Part shown: positions 25,392 to 38,400 of the stretch, in pieces | Numbering within the stretch: the first letter of the stretch is position 1 | Layout of the letters: every line of letters begins with the position of its first letter | Source: Chloromonas sp. AAM2 | Lineage: Eukaryota; Chlorophyta; Chlorophyceae; Chlamydomonadales; Chlamydomonadaceae | Reading direction: 5' to 3' | DNA: 64,000 bases | NCBI GenBank assembly: GCA_004335635.1 | Contig: QAXH01005712.1 | Coordinates: forward strand, 17,373-81,372 | Position numbers and translations under genes: made by a program | Notes under the pieces: generated by a model | Databases searched by the model: none | What the model was told of the DNA's origin: nothing | What the model saw: only the letters and a program-made list of their open reading frames with translations

Positions 25392-28300
25392 ATGGCCGCT
25401 GATCAGCCTCCTATCCTCGTGCTCACCTCGGCCAGCCACTTTCAGCCCTTAGTTCACCTGACCGCTCACCTGAGCGGGGACGAACGGCAGTCCTTGTTCA
25501 CCTGCTGTAAGGCTCTCGCAGATGCGGCTCGCCATCCCATGGTGATGGCGCAGCAGGTGCTGCACAGAGCAGACACATCTGATCCGCCACAGAAGCCAAC
25601 CGTCTTGTCCTTGCTCAACACACGGACCGTCCCAGGATGGACAGATGATCAGGTACCAGGATCACTCTGGACCTCTTTCCAGGCTATCAACAGATGCATC
25701 TTGCCACCACATGTGGGCCTGCACACTAGACCATGCACGCCATGCTCCAATCGCCACACAGGCATGCCACCCGGCATCTGTGCGTGCAGCTGTACCAAGC
25801 CATTGGGCTCTTGCTCAAGCATGGTGCGGACGTCAGTACATGTCAGCCCGGGGCGAACAAAAAGGGAACTTGTGGCAGTGGCGAGTCTGCCAAAGCAAAT
25901 GGCAATGGCACAGACATCAAAGCGACTCACCACCAGCATGAAGTTGCATGGCTCACGCAGCGGGCTGCCACACGCACTCTCGCACTGCTCATCAAGCAGC
26001 GCCCAAAATGCAGCGAGCTCATCAAAGACTACGAAACCCTGAGAGCGGGTGTCCTCAGCAACAAGGTACGCCGACTGCCAGCCAAAGCTGCTGCCTCCAC
26101 CTACCTTGATCACTGTACAAGTGCGGCTTGAGGAAAAGCATGGCAGGCATGGCACATACGAGTACCGAGGATAGTTTACAAGTACACAGAATACGCAACA
26201 CTAACCTGGCCCAATTGCCGTAATTCTTCGGGATTCTTGAAGCCTGGGATGTTTTCAGGCGAAGGGCAAGGAACGAGGGCAAAAGATGTGACGGTTGTCC
26301 AGCTAGAGCTTGGGGCAGCAAGGGGTTACTGTCCCCGGTACTTGTACATTGCCTTTTGCACCTGAGGTGGTTGGTCAAGGTCGTCTGCTGATTAAACGCT
26401 CGTGAAGTACTTAGGTGAAAGCAGGTCAGCGGGCACTTGAATCACCCTCCTTATGTGTGCTGATAACGATTATGCTTTGCCACCTGCTTGTTGAAGGAGT
26501 TTACGTTACTGTTCCTCACGGCCCGGGGCGCCAACTTCCGGCCCCACCTGGATGGTCTCATCGAGGAGGCCGTCAGACATGGGGCAAGCAAGTCCCTGCT
26601 GTGGCTGTTCCAATGGCATGAGGACATGGTGCGTGGCAGCTGGATAGTATTCGTGGTGCAAAGCACGACCCACAGGCGCACCAGCGTGGCGGCAAACTGT
26701 TACAGTGAAGCACACCGCCTGCTCATAATCCTTGCAATCACATGTCGTTGGGTATCCTAGCATCTGACTGGCTGTTTGTTGGGACAAGCACTCCACAGAC
26801 AACTGCCTGGTGCGTTTGTTCGCCTTCCTTCAGACGCCCGACAAGCTGCGGGCCCACCTTCAGTCAGCCCTGCCTGACCCTGACAGCACGAGCTGTGCAG
26901 ACGTGGCCGCTGCCCTGGAAGTGCTGCTGCTGCACGGCCTCTCCGCCAACTGCACCGTCACGTGCACACAGCGCGGCACACAACCCACGGCTGATGACCC
27001 AGGCACTGAACACAGCCTGTTGGAGTGGGCCGTGCTCCATGCTACAGCCGCTGCACAAGTACACGAAGCAAAGCTAACGGCAGCACGCAGCGCAGCCGCG
27101 ACGCCGCCGGCTTCACCACTGCGGCTGGAGAGTCAGGGCATGACCAGGCGGTCTGGCAGTGTGCCTGACTTTGCCGATCTCAGTGCTGTTTCCACTCCCA
27201 CTTCCTCCGGTGCTGCAACCAGCAGGGCATCTGCCAGCGAGGGGGGGGCAGCGGCCGGATACTACGGCCCGGAGTTGCTGCGGGTGGTGCTGGCACGCGG
27301 GGCGGCGGCGAACGCACGCAAGGGCGGGGCTCTCCTCCTGGCAGCTCAGGTAGGAGAGCGGTCCGGTGACACAGAGACTGCAAAGATCCCCCAGCAGGTA
27401 TCGGGAATGCATGGCACCATCGGACACATCAAGTCGGAGACCTGTAGTGCATCCATCACAGTCGGCCATGCAGCTCCAGAACTATGTTCAATGCGCCTAG
27501 TTGAGTGAACGCCATCAAAGTGTGTTTTCATGTCAATGTCGTTGTCGTTTGTTTGTTTTTTCGTCTAATGGACCGCCAGAGTGCATGGCGTCATTGGACA
27601 CAGCGAGATAGATAGCGTGCTGCAATTCCACGAGATTGTGTTTGGATGCGGAAGACACTGTGGTGGCACGCACACCTGCAGGCGCTGCGCAGCGAGTTGG
27701 TGAGTGAGCTCGTGGCCGGCGGTGCGGACGTGACAGTGCCCCGGCACCCCTCAGGCTGCGACCTGCTGCGCTGGGCAGTGGACACACGGGCATGCCCTCC
27801 CGACACAGGCGTGCTGCAGGCACTGCTGGCAGCAGTCAAGTTGCAGGCACTGAACCCTGCTGGCCCAGAGGCAGGTGCATCAGGATCACCACGCATGCCG
27901 TCGCCCAAATCTCACGACAACCTGTGCACGGTACGTGACAAGGCGAACCGAACGGGCAAAGCGTCAAACGGAGGGGACGTGCTTGCGCCCGCCACGCCCG
28001 CAGCCAACTGTGCCACTGGTAATGCAAAGTCTGGAAAGCATGGCGCCGCTGCTTCAGCCCTTGCATCAGCAGCCGCAGCAACACCTGCCACCAAGCCCCT
28101 GTCTCCCAGCTTGACAGTGATGACCACTGCATGCGCCCCCATGGTGACCATGGGCGGGCAGGCGGCCCTGACAAGGCAGGCGGAGGAGGCGTGTGCGGAG
28201 GAGCAGAAGGCCATGAGCAGCAGTGCGGGTAAGGGCAGTCTCCTGCCCTCCACGCTCAGATCGGAGCTGCAGCGGGACGCCGCGTTCCTGGAGGCAGTGG

Positions 28301-29298
28301 CGCGCAATGACCTAAAGGTAGGCACTACAGTTCAACCTCATGCATGTTAGCGGACTGTGGCACATGTGGAGCACATGTGGATGCAGGCATTCCCTGGCCC
28401 AGAGACAGCGACGCTCAAGAGAGTGCTAGTGACCGTGTTGCATGTCCAGTGTCCAGCGCCCCTGCATGCGTCTCAGAACGAAATCCACAGAGCTTCAGGC
28501 AACAGCAGCTCCGGCCATGCCTGGTATGGTACGGCAGGCCAGGATGCAGTTGCGGAGCACACAGGTCATGTCGTGCTTCACCTGCTCTTCAGGTTGTCCA
28601 GTGCCTGGTGGAGGCGGGCGCAGACGTGCACTCGCGACAGGACAAGGCCATACTGCTGGCGCTTGGGGCCATAGACAACGAAAAGTGCGTGCACAGCGCT
28701 GCGCTGATACCAGCACATGCTTGTACCAGATGCTTGCAAAAGTTGTTTGCCAGTTCTGGGACAATGCCTGTGTGTCAACAGTGGAACCAGTGTTAGTCAA
28801 CAGTTGAACAGTGGATGGGTTGTACTTGTGAATCCCGCTGAACTGGAACTGGCAAACTTCTCTTTGAGCCTGCGACATCCACTGCAAATCAAGCCAGACA
28901 TCCCTGCCATGCTGTTGCATCTTCCATATGCATCGGTCTGCAAATGAGGCCGCAGCAGTAGTGTGCTCATGCAAACGTGTACCGGCTACAGGAACTGATT
29001 GTTGAAGAAATGTGCCTTGTAATCTTACAGTGAATCACGAGCCTTGCTTATCTGCAATTGCAGTCCCGACAATTGGATGCCTCGCCCACGCAATCGTGCG
29101 GCCACTCTGAGCATGAGCCGCCCCATGGTGGACCTTCTATTGGCGCACGGTGCGGACATCAACGCGCGCCAGGGCCGGGCTCTGTGCCAGGCGGGGCGAT
29201 GGAAGGACAACTCGGGCATCAACTACCTTCTGGCACTGGGTGCAGACCGCACGTGGTTGGACAAGGACCCTGTCGTGCAGCAACGCCTCAAGGCTTGA
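25392..29298 (+). CDS. Ankyrin-repeat protein with F-box-like N-terminus
   Basis: Exons 25392-25652, 25790-26065, 26497-26628, 26834-27349, 27682-28317, 28593-28684 and 29064-29298 give 716 in-frame codons from ATG 25392 to TGA 29296. Residues about 20-50 (HLSGDERQSLFTCCKALADA) resemble an F-box helix set. Ankyrin repeats follow, with typical outer-loop motifs: LLLKHGADVST, VLLLHGLSANC, VLARGAAANARKGGALLLAA, ELVAGGADVTV, CLVEAGADVHSRQDKAILLA, LLAHGADINARQGRALCQA and LLALGADRTWL. Long Ala/Pro/Ser-rich linkers in the exons at 26834 and 27682 interrupt the repeats. A TGTAA box, the usual green-algal poly(A) signal, lies at 29386-29390, 88 bases past the stop. If the F-box assignment is right, the protein would be a substrate adaptor of an SCF ubiquitin ligase. 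That is inference; the ankyrin call is firm. Confidence 0.85.
28738..28865. repeat. Inverted-end element, copy D (about 128 bp) in an ankyrin-gene intron
   Basis: The left end, GTTTGCCAGTTCTGGGACA, starts about 28745, preceded by AAAAGTT. The right end, GAACTGGCAAACTTCTCTTT, finishes about 28865. The A/T tracts are shorter and more eroded than in other copies, suggesting an older insertion. It sits in the intron between the exons ending at 28684 and starting at 29064, so the gene tolerates it. Confidence 0.65.
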
Positions 29299-30186
29299 CT
29301 TGCATGTGCAGCCATGCCAATAGCACCAAGAGAAGCGGCACAAGAGAAGTAGCAAGCAGCCAAGTTGGTGAACTGGTGGTCAGGTTGTAAGTGCTGCAGC
29401 TGCAGGATAGAGTGGATCAGAAACGGCAGCCGCTTCTGAATAGTCAGTAGCACTCTATGAATAGTCAGTAGCGTTGATCAGCTATCACGCTTATCACAGC
29501 CTTGCTGTATGGCTTGCTGTGCTAGGAAGACCATTCACTTGGAACTGCGGCTCTGCTGCAGTGCTGGAATGCGACTGGGCTCTGCCTCCCCTTGAGCCTG
29601 CTTGTGCGAGATATCATGAGTTCAATGCCTCGGCGTTTGCTTGATAGGGAGTTCTTGTTGTGCATGGCGCATCCTGGCTGCCTACTGCTCCCGTGTGTAG
29701 AGAGGATTCCAGACTCCCCTTTGTTGGGCCCGCTGACTCATGGTGCTGTGGGCGCCAGGACCAGTGGCAAGCGTGCAATGCTAGGTTGAGCTCCTCCTTT
29801 TGCGGCTTGAGCTGGCCCTGTGCTCAGTTTAGGTAGAGGTGTGTGATGAAGCAGGCCTGATTTCAGTCTTGTATGCCTTGTATGGTTACATTGGCCTGCA
29901 AGGTTTCCCTATTTCAAACATCACTGGAACAATGACGCGAGGTTGAGCTGCAACGGCTTGGAGATGTAAGACATCAAATCATAAGTCAAGAGCGAATCCA
30001 AACGAGCGAGAGAGAATGTCCTGGCTTCAAGGGTTGGCAGGGCTGTTCATCCTGCATAGCTGCCTCATCTCAGTTGGGCAGGGGTCTGTGCCAGCCCATG
30101 TTTTCAGAACTTTACCCAGTGGCCAGCCCACGTTTCATAACTCAGTCATTTTGGATTCAAGACGTCAGGCTTTGCAGACTTCCTGT
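29299..30186. other. Intergenic region between two convergent genes
   Basis: About 890 bp holding the 3' ends of the ankyrin gene (+) and the coiled-coil gene (-). Apart from the TGTAA at 29386 and a small repeat of TGAATAGTCAGTAGC near 29437-29472, nothing notable is seen. Confidence 0.6.
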
Positions 30187-33100
30187 TCACACCGGCCGCA
30201 GCTGCCCAGTAACGCTGGTTGACACATTGCCCGCTCTTCCACGCTTGATGACCCCCTGCTCATCCCAGCGGCTGTACTGCAGCACAGGCTGCTCGTACGC
30301 TTGAATCAGTGTCGCCAGCCTGCTGGCACGTGGCTGGGCCTGATGGTCTGCTGGCGCATGCGCCTCGAGGACCACAGTGCTGCCCGGGCTGCCCGGCACA
30401 CCACCAAGGACTGTACTTGTGCTGCCCGGGCCTCGCAACCTAACCGGGGAGCCAGCCTTGGCGGGCTGCAGGCGTGCAGTGTAGCCGTGGGCTGCTGCCA
30501 CCAAATCTGGCTGAGGAGCTGTGGTGCTGGTTGCCCTTGCGGCCACTGTAACATGTGGTTCAGAAGCACCAGCGACGCGATTGGTATGGGCAGGCGCTGC
30601 AGTCGTTGGTTGGTGTGTGTTCATCATGCTGGCGCCTTGGGCTCTGCCACTGGGGGCAGGCGATGCAGGGGTAGTCGCATGGTGGTTTGGGCCGGCCGCC
30701 GCAGCCAGTGCGGACGGCGGCCGGGCCACCAGACTTGCCAGGCTGACCGGCTCCAGCATGCAAGGGTCTGGATGTGGAGAAGCCTACGGACAGGACACTT
30801 GGTCAATTAATAGAGTTATGTGGCTCGCTCCTATTCGGATGGCGGCAGGCAGTTGTGCAGTCTGCATGCAAAGTGCGTGCGTCCACCAGGGAGGCCACCA
30901 GTGCGTTGGATATGTCTCAAGGCGGTAATGCAGTCCACAAGTGCAGTCTGTGCATGTTGATCGTTTCCACCTGACCGGCTCACTCAGTCATCCGACGCAT
31001 GTCAAATTTGATGCAAAAGCACGTGTCCTGCACTGTGTATTTTATGTATTGTCATGCAGGGTTGTTGTTCACCTGAAGCAGCATGTTGTCCAGGCACGAT
31101 GGGCAGACTGCGGGCTTGCGTTCCTTTGCAGCCAGTCGCTTGCACAGGCGAGTGGTCTTCTTGTTGAGGGAGCCCACCTCCTTGCTCAGGGTGGTAACGG
31201 ACTCCAAGCCAAGGGCAAGCAGTACCTGAGTGGGTGCAAGGAGGGCCACCAACCAGTATGCCCTCATGCACTCTCTAGACGACCGATTGCATCGGCGTCA
31301 AACTAGCAACATATGCTTCAATCCCGGAAGACCCTTACCTTGCTATCGTCGGCTGCGGCCCTCGCGTCCCCTGCGGCCATGTCTGCTATGTGCTGAGCGT
31401 GCATGGCCTGCAACCGGAGCTGACGCTTGAGGTCCACTAGACGCGTCCGCCCCACGACTGCCTCATATGGAGCACGCTGCAGGCGGCATGGACGGTTGTG
31501 CGTACGAGGCTCGCACAGGGTTGTGACGGACCGTGACAGGCAGGTATGCATGTTGCACGTGCACCACATCAAGATCCCAGTGCTTGCCTGTCAGTAGACG
31601 CCCTCCGTATTCTCACCTGGCGGTACAGCTGATGCAACTCCCTCAGCTCGGCTGCATGCTTTGCCTTCGCCGCGTCCAGGCCAGCGACCTCACGCCGGCG
31701 CCAGATCTGTACCATTGCGCCAAAAGCAAATTCACTCGCACAAGTCACAGATCACGCGTGTGCATTCCATCAGCGGTGTGTCCCATCCACAGATAACCGT
31801 CAGGATGCAAATGTTCTTGCACGTATCGCATCCATGATGCATCCCAGGGCGCACCTCTATCGTTCGGGTAAGGCTAGGCAAGGTTACATACCTTGTTGAC
31901 AGCAAGTAGCATGCTGAGTAGCGGCTCAAGCGGCGCATTGGGCACAAGACGCGCGCAAGCTTCCATCGCAGCATCCACAGCCTGCGTCAGGGCGCATGAA
32001 GCACGCACACGACATGCTTGTTGCATGGCTTCAATCCAAGGGATGATCGTACGCGTGCACATGCCTGTTTGCCTTCCCGTTCAGACCCAATCAATCGGAA
32101 TTGCATGTGCGTCCCATGCCAGCCAACACGATGCGCCAGAATTTGCCTGTGCCTGTGTGCCTGTGCATGCTCCCTTCCAAGTGCCCCAGTGCCAGCTGTG
32201 CCCCAGGCCCTACCTCCTGTGGCACCCAGTGCCAGTCCTCAGGGTCCGCCTTCCCTCCGGCCTTGGACACCTTGGGTCGATCCTCCAAGGCGCTGTACAA
32301 GCCCTCAATGCCACCCTGCACGCGTCAGGATGTGCATGCTGAGTGCATCGCGCGCAGACAAAGCGAAGCCTCGCATACAACGCGTCACCAGCGTGAGGAT
32401 TGCTGGCATGCTGCACGTGCTTCCTGCAGCCGGACCATTGCTGTTGTGATCGACAAGACGGGAGATGGCATGCAGGCGTTTTCGTCTGCGTTTAGGCAAC
32501 ACCGATGGCTTGCCTTGTGGTGCAGGACTTCGTGTATGGGTATGTATCTGAGGTTTCCCTCCTGCTGTGCCATGCGCTTTGCCATGTCCCGCCACTCCTT
32601 GGTTTCACCCAGAAGGGCCACGAGGCGCCGGTTGTCGTCCTACACAGCAGCAAATGGACACGGTGCTGCATGACTACATCTGCTTGCAATGAAGAGGCAT
32701 ACACAACAGCAGAGCTGCATGTGCAAAGGGGCCTGTGGTGGATACCTGCCATGCCAGGCAGCTCAAATGTCTGCAGCGTTCATCCAGACTAAATGGTGAA
32801 ACTTACCCCATCATATGCATGCCTTATCAGTGCACCGTCTTCTGATTCAACAAGTGTACCCGGTTCATTTGAGGTGCATGCTGCTCGCGTCTCTTGTCCC
32901 ACGCGGTACCTCCAGATTACACGCCGTATGACCACAGCCCACTCCAGGTGCATGCCTCTCACCGTGAGCCTCTTGCACTCATCCACCATGGCGTCTGCCG
33001 GCTGCCTCTTGACGCTGAGCAGCTGCCGCTGGGACTCGAGCTGCTCACGAGCAGTGGCCAGCTGCAGCCCCTGGTCCCGCACCTGGCGCGTCAGCGCATC

Positions 33101-34979
33101 CCGCTCCTGGACCACATTGCTTGTCTTGGCCTGCGGGCAAGGGCACAAATGACGCACGTCAGATGACATGACATGGCGTGTGCACGGCATATAATGCATG
33201 CCCGTGATGCCTGCTGACAACGATGGGCCCATCCCAATTGTGGCCGGATTGCAGGCGATGTGCATCTTTCTGTCCTGTTGGGCAGGAGCATCTGGTGCAG
33301 GGATGTGTCATTGGCCAATCCAGAGTGAGTTGGCCGTTGTGCACTGCACTATCCGGGACCCACCTCAACAAAGTCCAGCTTCTTCTGCAGCTCTGCCGTC
33401 TGCTGCTGCGCGTCCTGCGCCGCGGTCTCAGCGCGCTGCCTGGCCGCGTCCATGGCCCTGAGTCGCTCCATGAGCTCCTGGTTGTCCCGCAGCACACCGG
33501 TGCGCTGGTTCAGGTCCTCAAGCAGCATGCCCGCCTGCATGGGCAGACCACGCTCATGGACATCAGCATACCAACACAGGTATGCCGCCAGCCCACCAAC
33601 ACATGTGCGCGCTCTGCATGCTATGAAGAGCATCCGCGTGGGGTCGCACCAACACATCTTGAATGCTGAATAGGATGTGGAACTTGCACACGCACATGTA
33701 TGCTTGAAAGCCTAGCGGCTGATTTCTGCAGCCCATGCAGTGCCCAGCACACCTGGAGACCCAGCTCTGTGCGGACTCTCTCCCACTCGGCTTCCTTGCG
33801 TGCCATCTCCTTCTCCAAACTCTGTACGTGTCCTTCCAAGCCGGCGACCTGCGTGCAAGCGAGCAGAGGAAGGCGTGCTGGTAGACAGACAGGATGAGGG
33901 GGTGCCTTATGCTTTGGCATGTGGGCCATCGCACATCCAGCTGCTATTCACAGCTCCAGGTCCCACCCACACAGCACAGCTACAACACGCAAACCCATAA
34001 ATCTTCTCCTCCAGAGAGAATGCTCCTACATGTATTGCTCTGAGTAAAACAACCCACTCACAGTGGTTGATCGACCGTGCAAGCGTCAGCCCATGTAAGC
34101 CAGAGCATGTCCAACATACACCATGGTGCGAGCCATCCCGGGGCAAGCCTCAAGTGCACATACCTTGGTCTGCGCCTGTGCCTGGCAATCGACCAGCGCT
34201 GCCTCCAGGGTTTGCATGGCAGACTGAACCATACCCAACTCCTGCAGGCATGGCATCGACCTTGTCAGAGCACACATGGTACCAACTCGTGATAGCTGTC
34301 CTGCACAGTGGTTGCCTCAAGTGCGGAAGCACCTGCCCCTAGCATGCACCCTGGGCCTGGCTGCTGCTGCTGCTGCTGCTGTCGATGCTGCTCCCGCCAG
34401 AGCTTGAGCAGGAGGGGACACAGGCTAGAGGCACACAACTCTAAGTCACTCGCCTGAAGTGGATGACGAAGACATTCATGTGCCCCCAACAACCATAGGT
34501 CAGACAGCACAGCTTACCTGTTGGCTGACCACCAGCAGATGCTCCCACTCGAGAATCTCTGCCATCTGCACGAGCACAAGCACTATGTGTCTTATGTTCT
34601 AGCCTGCATGCATTGAATGTGCGTGCCTTGAGGGTTATTTGTTCCGGACTGTATGCCAGCCCACCTGTGTATTGAGCTGGCTTAGAACACGCTTCCACAG
34701 CTGAAACGTGATCCAGACTCCAGCCCCTGCACCAGGGAAAGACTGGCCATCCTGCACATGCAAGGGAGGTAGCGCTGTGTAAGGTACAGAAGCATTCATA
34801 TCAACTTGCATGGCATGTGTGAAAGTGCTTGCCGAGCTCGCACGGCATCGCATGGCAAGTCACACGAAGTCAAGCATGCTTGCATGCATGTTACGGCGCA
34901 CCCGCTTGCGACTGGCCTCCTGCAGCTTGTGCACTATGTCAGTGATGGTGCTCAGGCGAAGGCGGACCTCGTTGGACAC
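30187..34979 (-). CDS. Coiled-coil protein, unrecognised; all internal introns in phase 0
   Basis: Reading 5' to 3' on the minus strand, exons are 34979-34902, 34751-34665, 34565-34518, 34453-34283, 34241-34164, 33848-33753, 33534-33364, 33130-32963, 32639-32514, 32315-32214, 31981-31892, 31706-31617, 31476-31339, 31225-31073 and 30783-30187. Every exon is a multiple of three; together they give 731 codons with the stop at 30189-30187. The middle third is heptad-rich coiled coil (for example LEGHVQSLEKEMARKEAEWE). The exon at 34453 carries seven consecutive Gln. A CPSC motif lies in the exon at 31225, and the last exon is Ala/Pro/Ser-rich. The intron after 32514 has a GC donor. The first exon is not resolved; the ATG at 35146-35144 is one candidate. 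I do not recognise the family. A centrosomal or ciliary scaffold is a guess from the coiled coil and the neighbours only. Confidence 0.75.
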
Positions 34980-35499
34980 CTGCAGCGCACAGTACAGGAG
35001 GGCAGCCCTTTGCAAGCATGCCGCTTGCATAGGCTTGCATACGGCTTGATTGTGGCCTGCACGGCACAACAACGGCTCGCCCGTAAGCAAAGAAGAGCAG
35101 TATCAGGAGTTGCGCTCGCCTGTCTATCGTTCCCGAGTTGAGCCATGGTTGCCCGCCGGCTTTCTTCAGCACAGTGCTTGCACAAACTGCTTGTTTTACA
35201 GGTCTGCTAGCACTTATACATCAGCTGCTATCATCTTTGCGGGGTTGAAAAGCAACGCGTTGCACGATGTTGGCAGGCTTTTGCCACTGCCGATGTGGCC
35301 CTGGAATTCTGGGCTGTCATATGGCAATCGTCGTGAGCGATTGGTTGAGCATTGGTCAGGCCAACGCGGACCGTTTCCGCGGCGGTTTGTCCGGGGGGCT
35401 TTGGTCTCTGAATCAGATCCTGGCAGCTGCGCGAAGCTGCAAAAAGATTCTCCACCGGACACCACAGAGCTATCTGCACTGTCTGATTGATCTCTGCAG
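34980..35499. other. Likely divergent promoter and 5' exon region of two coiled-coil genes
   Basis: This stretch separates the minus-strand gene ending upstream at 34979 from the plus-strand gene whose first secure exon begins at 35500. Both 5' exons should lie here. Candidate ATGs are 35146 on the minus strand and 35267 or 35321 on the plus strand; the last two would use the GTGAGC donor after 35335. None could be confirmed, because conserved sequence is absent and frames are open on both strands. Confidence 0.45.
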
Positions 35500-38400
35500 A
35501 CGGCTGGTGCAAGCATTCCAAACCTTGCACTGCCACTTGCGATCTCAGGCCGCATCCACACAGCCATGCATGCCAATGGCTTGCTCAAGTCTGGTCATGC
35601 TAGGCAGTCTACGATCAGCGGCCAGGGCGGAGTAGCACCATGTTGCCTCTGTGATGCAAGAGGACGAGTCAAGACAGGCAATGCCATGCCCGACGACAAA
35701 AGCAACTCAGCAAACCCACACAGCGCTGGCAGGGCTTCCAAACCCAGTGTGGTGCCAGAGCTTACAAACCAAAAAATATCTCTGCAGCCACCACCGAGGT
35801 CAGTCAGCCTGGGATGCGCAGAGCATGCTGCTATAGAATGTGCAAAGCATCTTTCTATGAGCTGTTCTGCTCAGTCGAGGAATACAGCTGGGGTCAGGTG
35901 GCTCTAGCATAATGCCAATCGTCGTCATGGCTGGATGTGCACAGTGCCACAACCAATTCTCATCTCTTCTCTGCTGCTTCAGACCACCGACAAAAGCTAT
36001 AGTCGCTACTGGCAACTCAGCACGACTTTCGGCTCTCAACCAAGGTTTGCTTGAGCGCCTGAGGGAGGAGGCAGGTGGGTTCCTCGGGTCCAACCGTGCA
36101 TGTCCATCTGCCCTGATAGAGTAGACTCCCTGCCTGGTGGAGCAGAGTCCGTGAATTAGATCTGCCCATTTACCAGGCTTGGTAGACCTTCCCCAAGGTA
36201 TCATTGCCGTGCTGTATATCACCTGCTGTGTGCTTGCAGCTGAGCGTGCTGCTCTGCAAATGCAGCTGGAGCAGGCACGGGCAGCCGCAGCGCAGGCGAG
36301 CCTCACAGCAGAGGGGAACGCAGCACAGGTCGAGGCGGAGCGCAGCGAAAGGCACGTGCAAAAGGAAACAGGGCGTCAGGACAGGCACGGGTACATGAAT
36401 GATGTCGGTGGCTGGCAGGCGTACATGACAAGCACTGCGGCTTTCATGCGGTGGAGAACAGTACCTGTGTGTTCCGTAAGGTCACTGGTATGAATGCATG
36501 AGAGTGACACGTGCACGTGTACGTATGTGTCTGCAGAGCCGCGCTTGAGGCGCGCAATGCACTTCAGGGCAGCAATCTGGCCGCAATGGAGGCGAGGCTG
36601 GGGCAGATGTGGAGCGATTTGCAGGTGCGTGGGATCATTGCAGCTGCTGCACCTGGGGCAAACAGCACAGTGTCCAAATCTCTACCCATGCTGCCTACTG
36701 CCACACCACGTCATCAACATGCCAGCTCCCTTCCCATTGTCGTTTTGTCACCGTTGAGCAGAGCAGGACCCTTGTTGTTTCATCTGCTGCCTGCGATGCT
36801 GTAGCTCATCCCAGCTGCACACCGTGAACCCAACACCTCAATGCAGGCCCTAGAGACACGCAACGGGGCGGCGGTTGCGGCACAGGATGCGCTCAGACAG
36901 GAAAGGGACCAGATAGCCGGGCAGTTGGAGGCCATGCAGCGGGTGAGCCGGAGGTCCGGGTGTGACATAGGTTCTAACTACAATGAGCGTGTGGGCATGT
37001 CACTGGTCGCAGGCGAAGCTTTGCATCCGTGTTGGCGCAATAAGTGAATGCGCATCGGTGTTGTTGCCAGCAGTCCTGGCAGCTAGTGTGCACGTGTTGG
37101 CAAGGGTGTCGGTGTTGTCCACAGGCGGGTGCACCGTGCGGCGTGCCAGATGCTGTATCACGTGAGGCACTGACTGACCTGCAATCAGCACTGGAGGACA
37201 GCCGGCACATGGAGAGGGCGGCCAGGGAACAGCAGGTACAGGCCGGGCATAACACGCACATGGGATGGGGCAAACAGAACGGCCAGGGGCTGACAGGGAG
37301 AGCCAGAGGAGGACGCGAGGGACATGTCAGAAGCAGGACCCAGACGCTCTGTGTAGGCATGCTAGCAGCAGAGGCACGTCGGTGTTTCATTTCTCTTGCA
37401 CAGGAACTTTCCCAGCTGCTAGCTCCAGTGATCATGCATCCTGTGTACATTCGCAGGTGGCAGCCACCAGTCAGCTGGCCACTGCCCAGGAGCAGCTGGC
37501 CACTGTGCAGCAGCAGGCGCTGGATGCAGTGCAGGAGGCAGCTGCGCTCCGGGAGCAGCTAGCGACTGTGTCTGTGGCAAAGGTGTGGTGGCAAGGCCAG
37601 CAGCTTGCTCTTTCATAGTCACAGTCAAACCTCAACTTTGTTAAGCTGCTGCACCTGCACTTTCAGTACCAAAAGCGGAGTTTGAACAGCGCTGGGGCGC
37701 TGCAATAGCCACAGACTCTCAAGCCTGGTTATGTTACGCATGTGCTTGTGCTCATGCTTCAACGCTTATTATGTGCATGTGTGCTGTGGTGCTTGCACAC
37801 GAACGCCGCCTACGCACTGATTTTTGCTGTGCTGCACTGCAGGCGGGTCCTGTGGGAATGCAAGCAGTGACAGGTGCTGCAGAGGCTGAGCTACAGGCCT
37901 CACTGCAGGTGATAACCAATGGGAACAGTCAAACGTATCTCTTGTCCCTGGTGTCAACAGCTTCTGCCACAGGACAAACAGTGCGTCATGCCAGACTCAA
38001 CCCATGGGCGCAGTTTGCACCAGTGTGCACTGGTGTCTCAGTCAAAATTGTCACCTGCTGTGGCAGCTACGCAGTTCTCCATCAACCAGGATTGTCATCT
38101 GCTGTGGCACTGTGCATTCACATTGAACACTACACGGATGTTATGCCCGCTGTCACCATGCTAATGTATGCAATGCATGTGGTTGTGCGTACAGCGGACC
38201 GAGCTGCTTGCTGTTGAGTACCGGCAGGCGCAGGCGCGCATCCAGAGCCTGTCCCTGGACCTGCAGGAGGCGCAGGCAAACGCACACGCATTGACGCAGC
38301 AGCTGGCACAAACACAGGCGGAGCTGGCAGAGGCACGCCGGGCCCCTGAACCGCCAGCGGACGCGGAACGGCAGGAGCTCACACGCAGGCTGCAGGTCAT

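Noticed and set aside
35748..35779. Possible decayed right end of the inverted-end repeat inside an exon of the coiled-coil gene
   Set aside because: The match to the core (GTGCCAGAGCTTACAAACC) has several mismatches and no partner end nearby, so chance similarity cannot be excluded.
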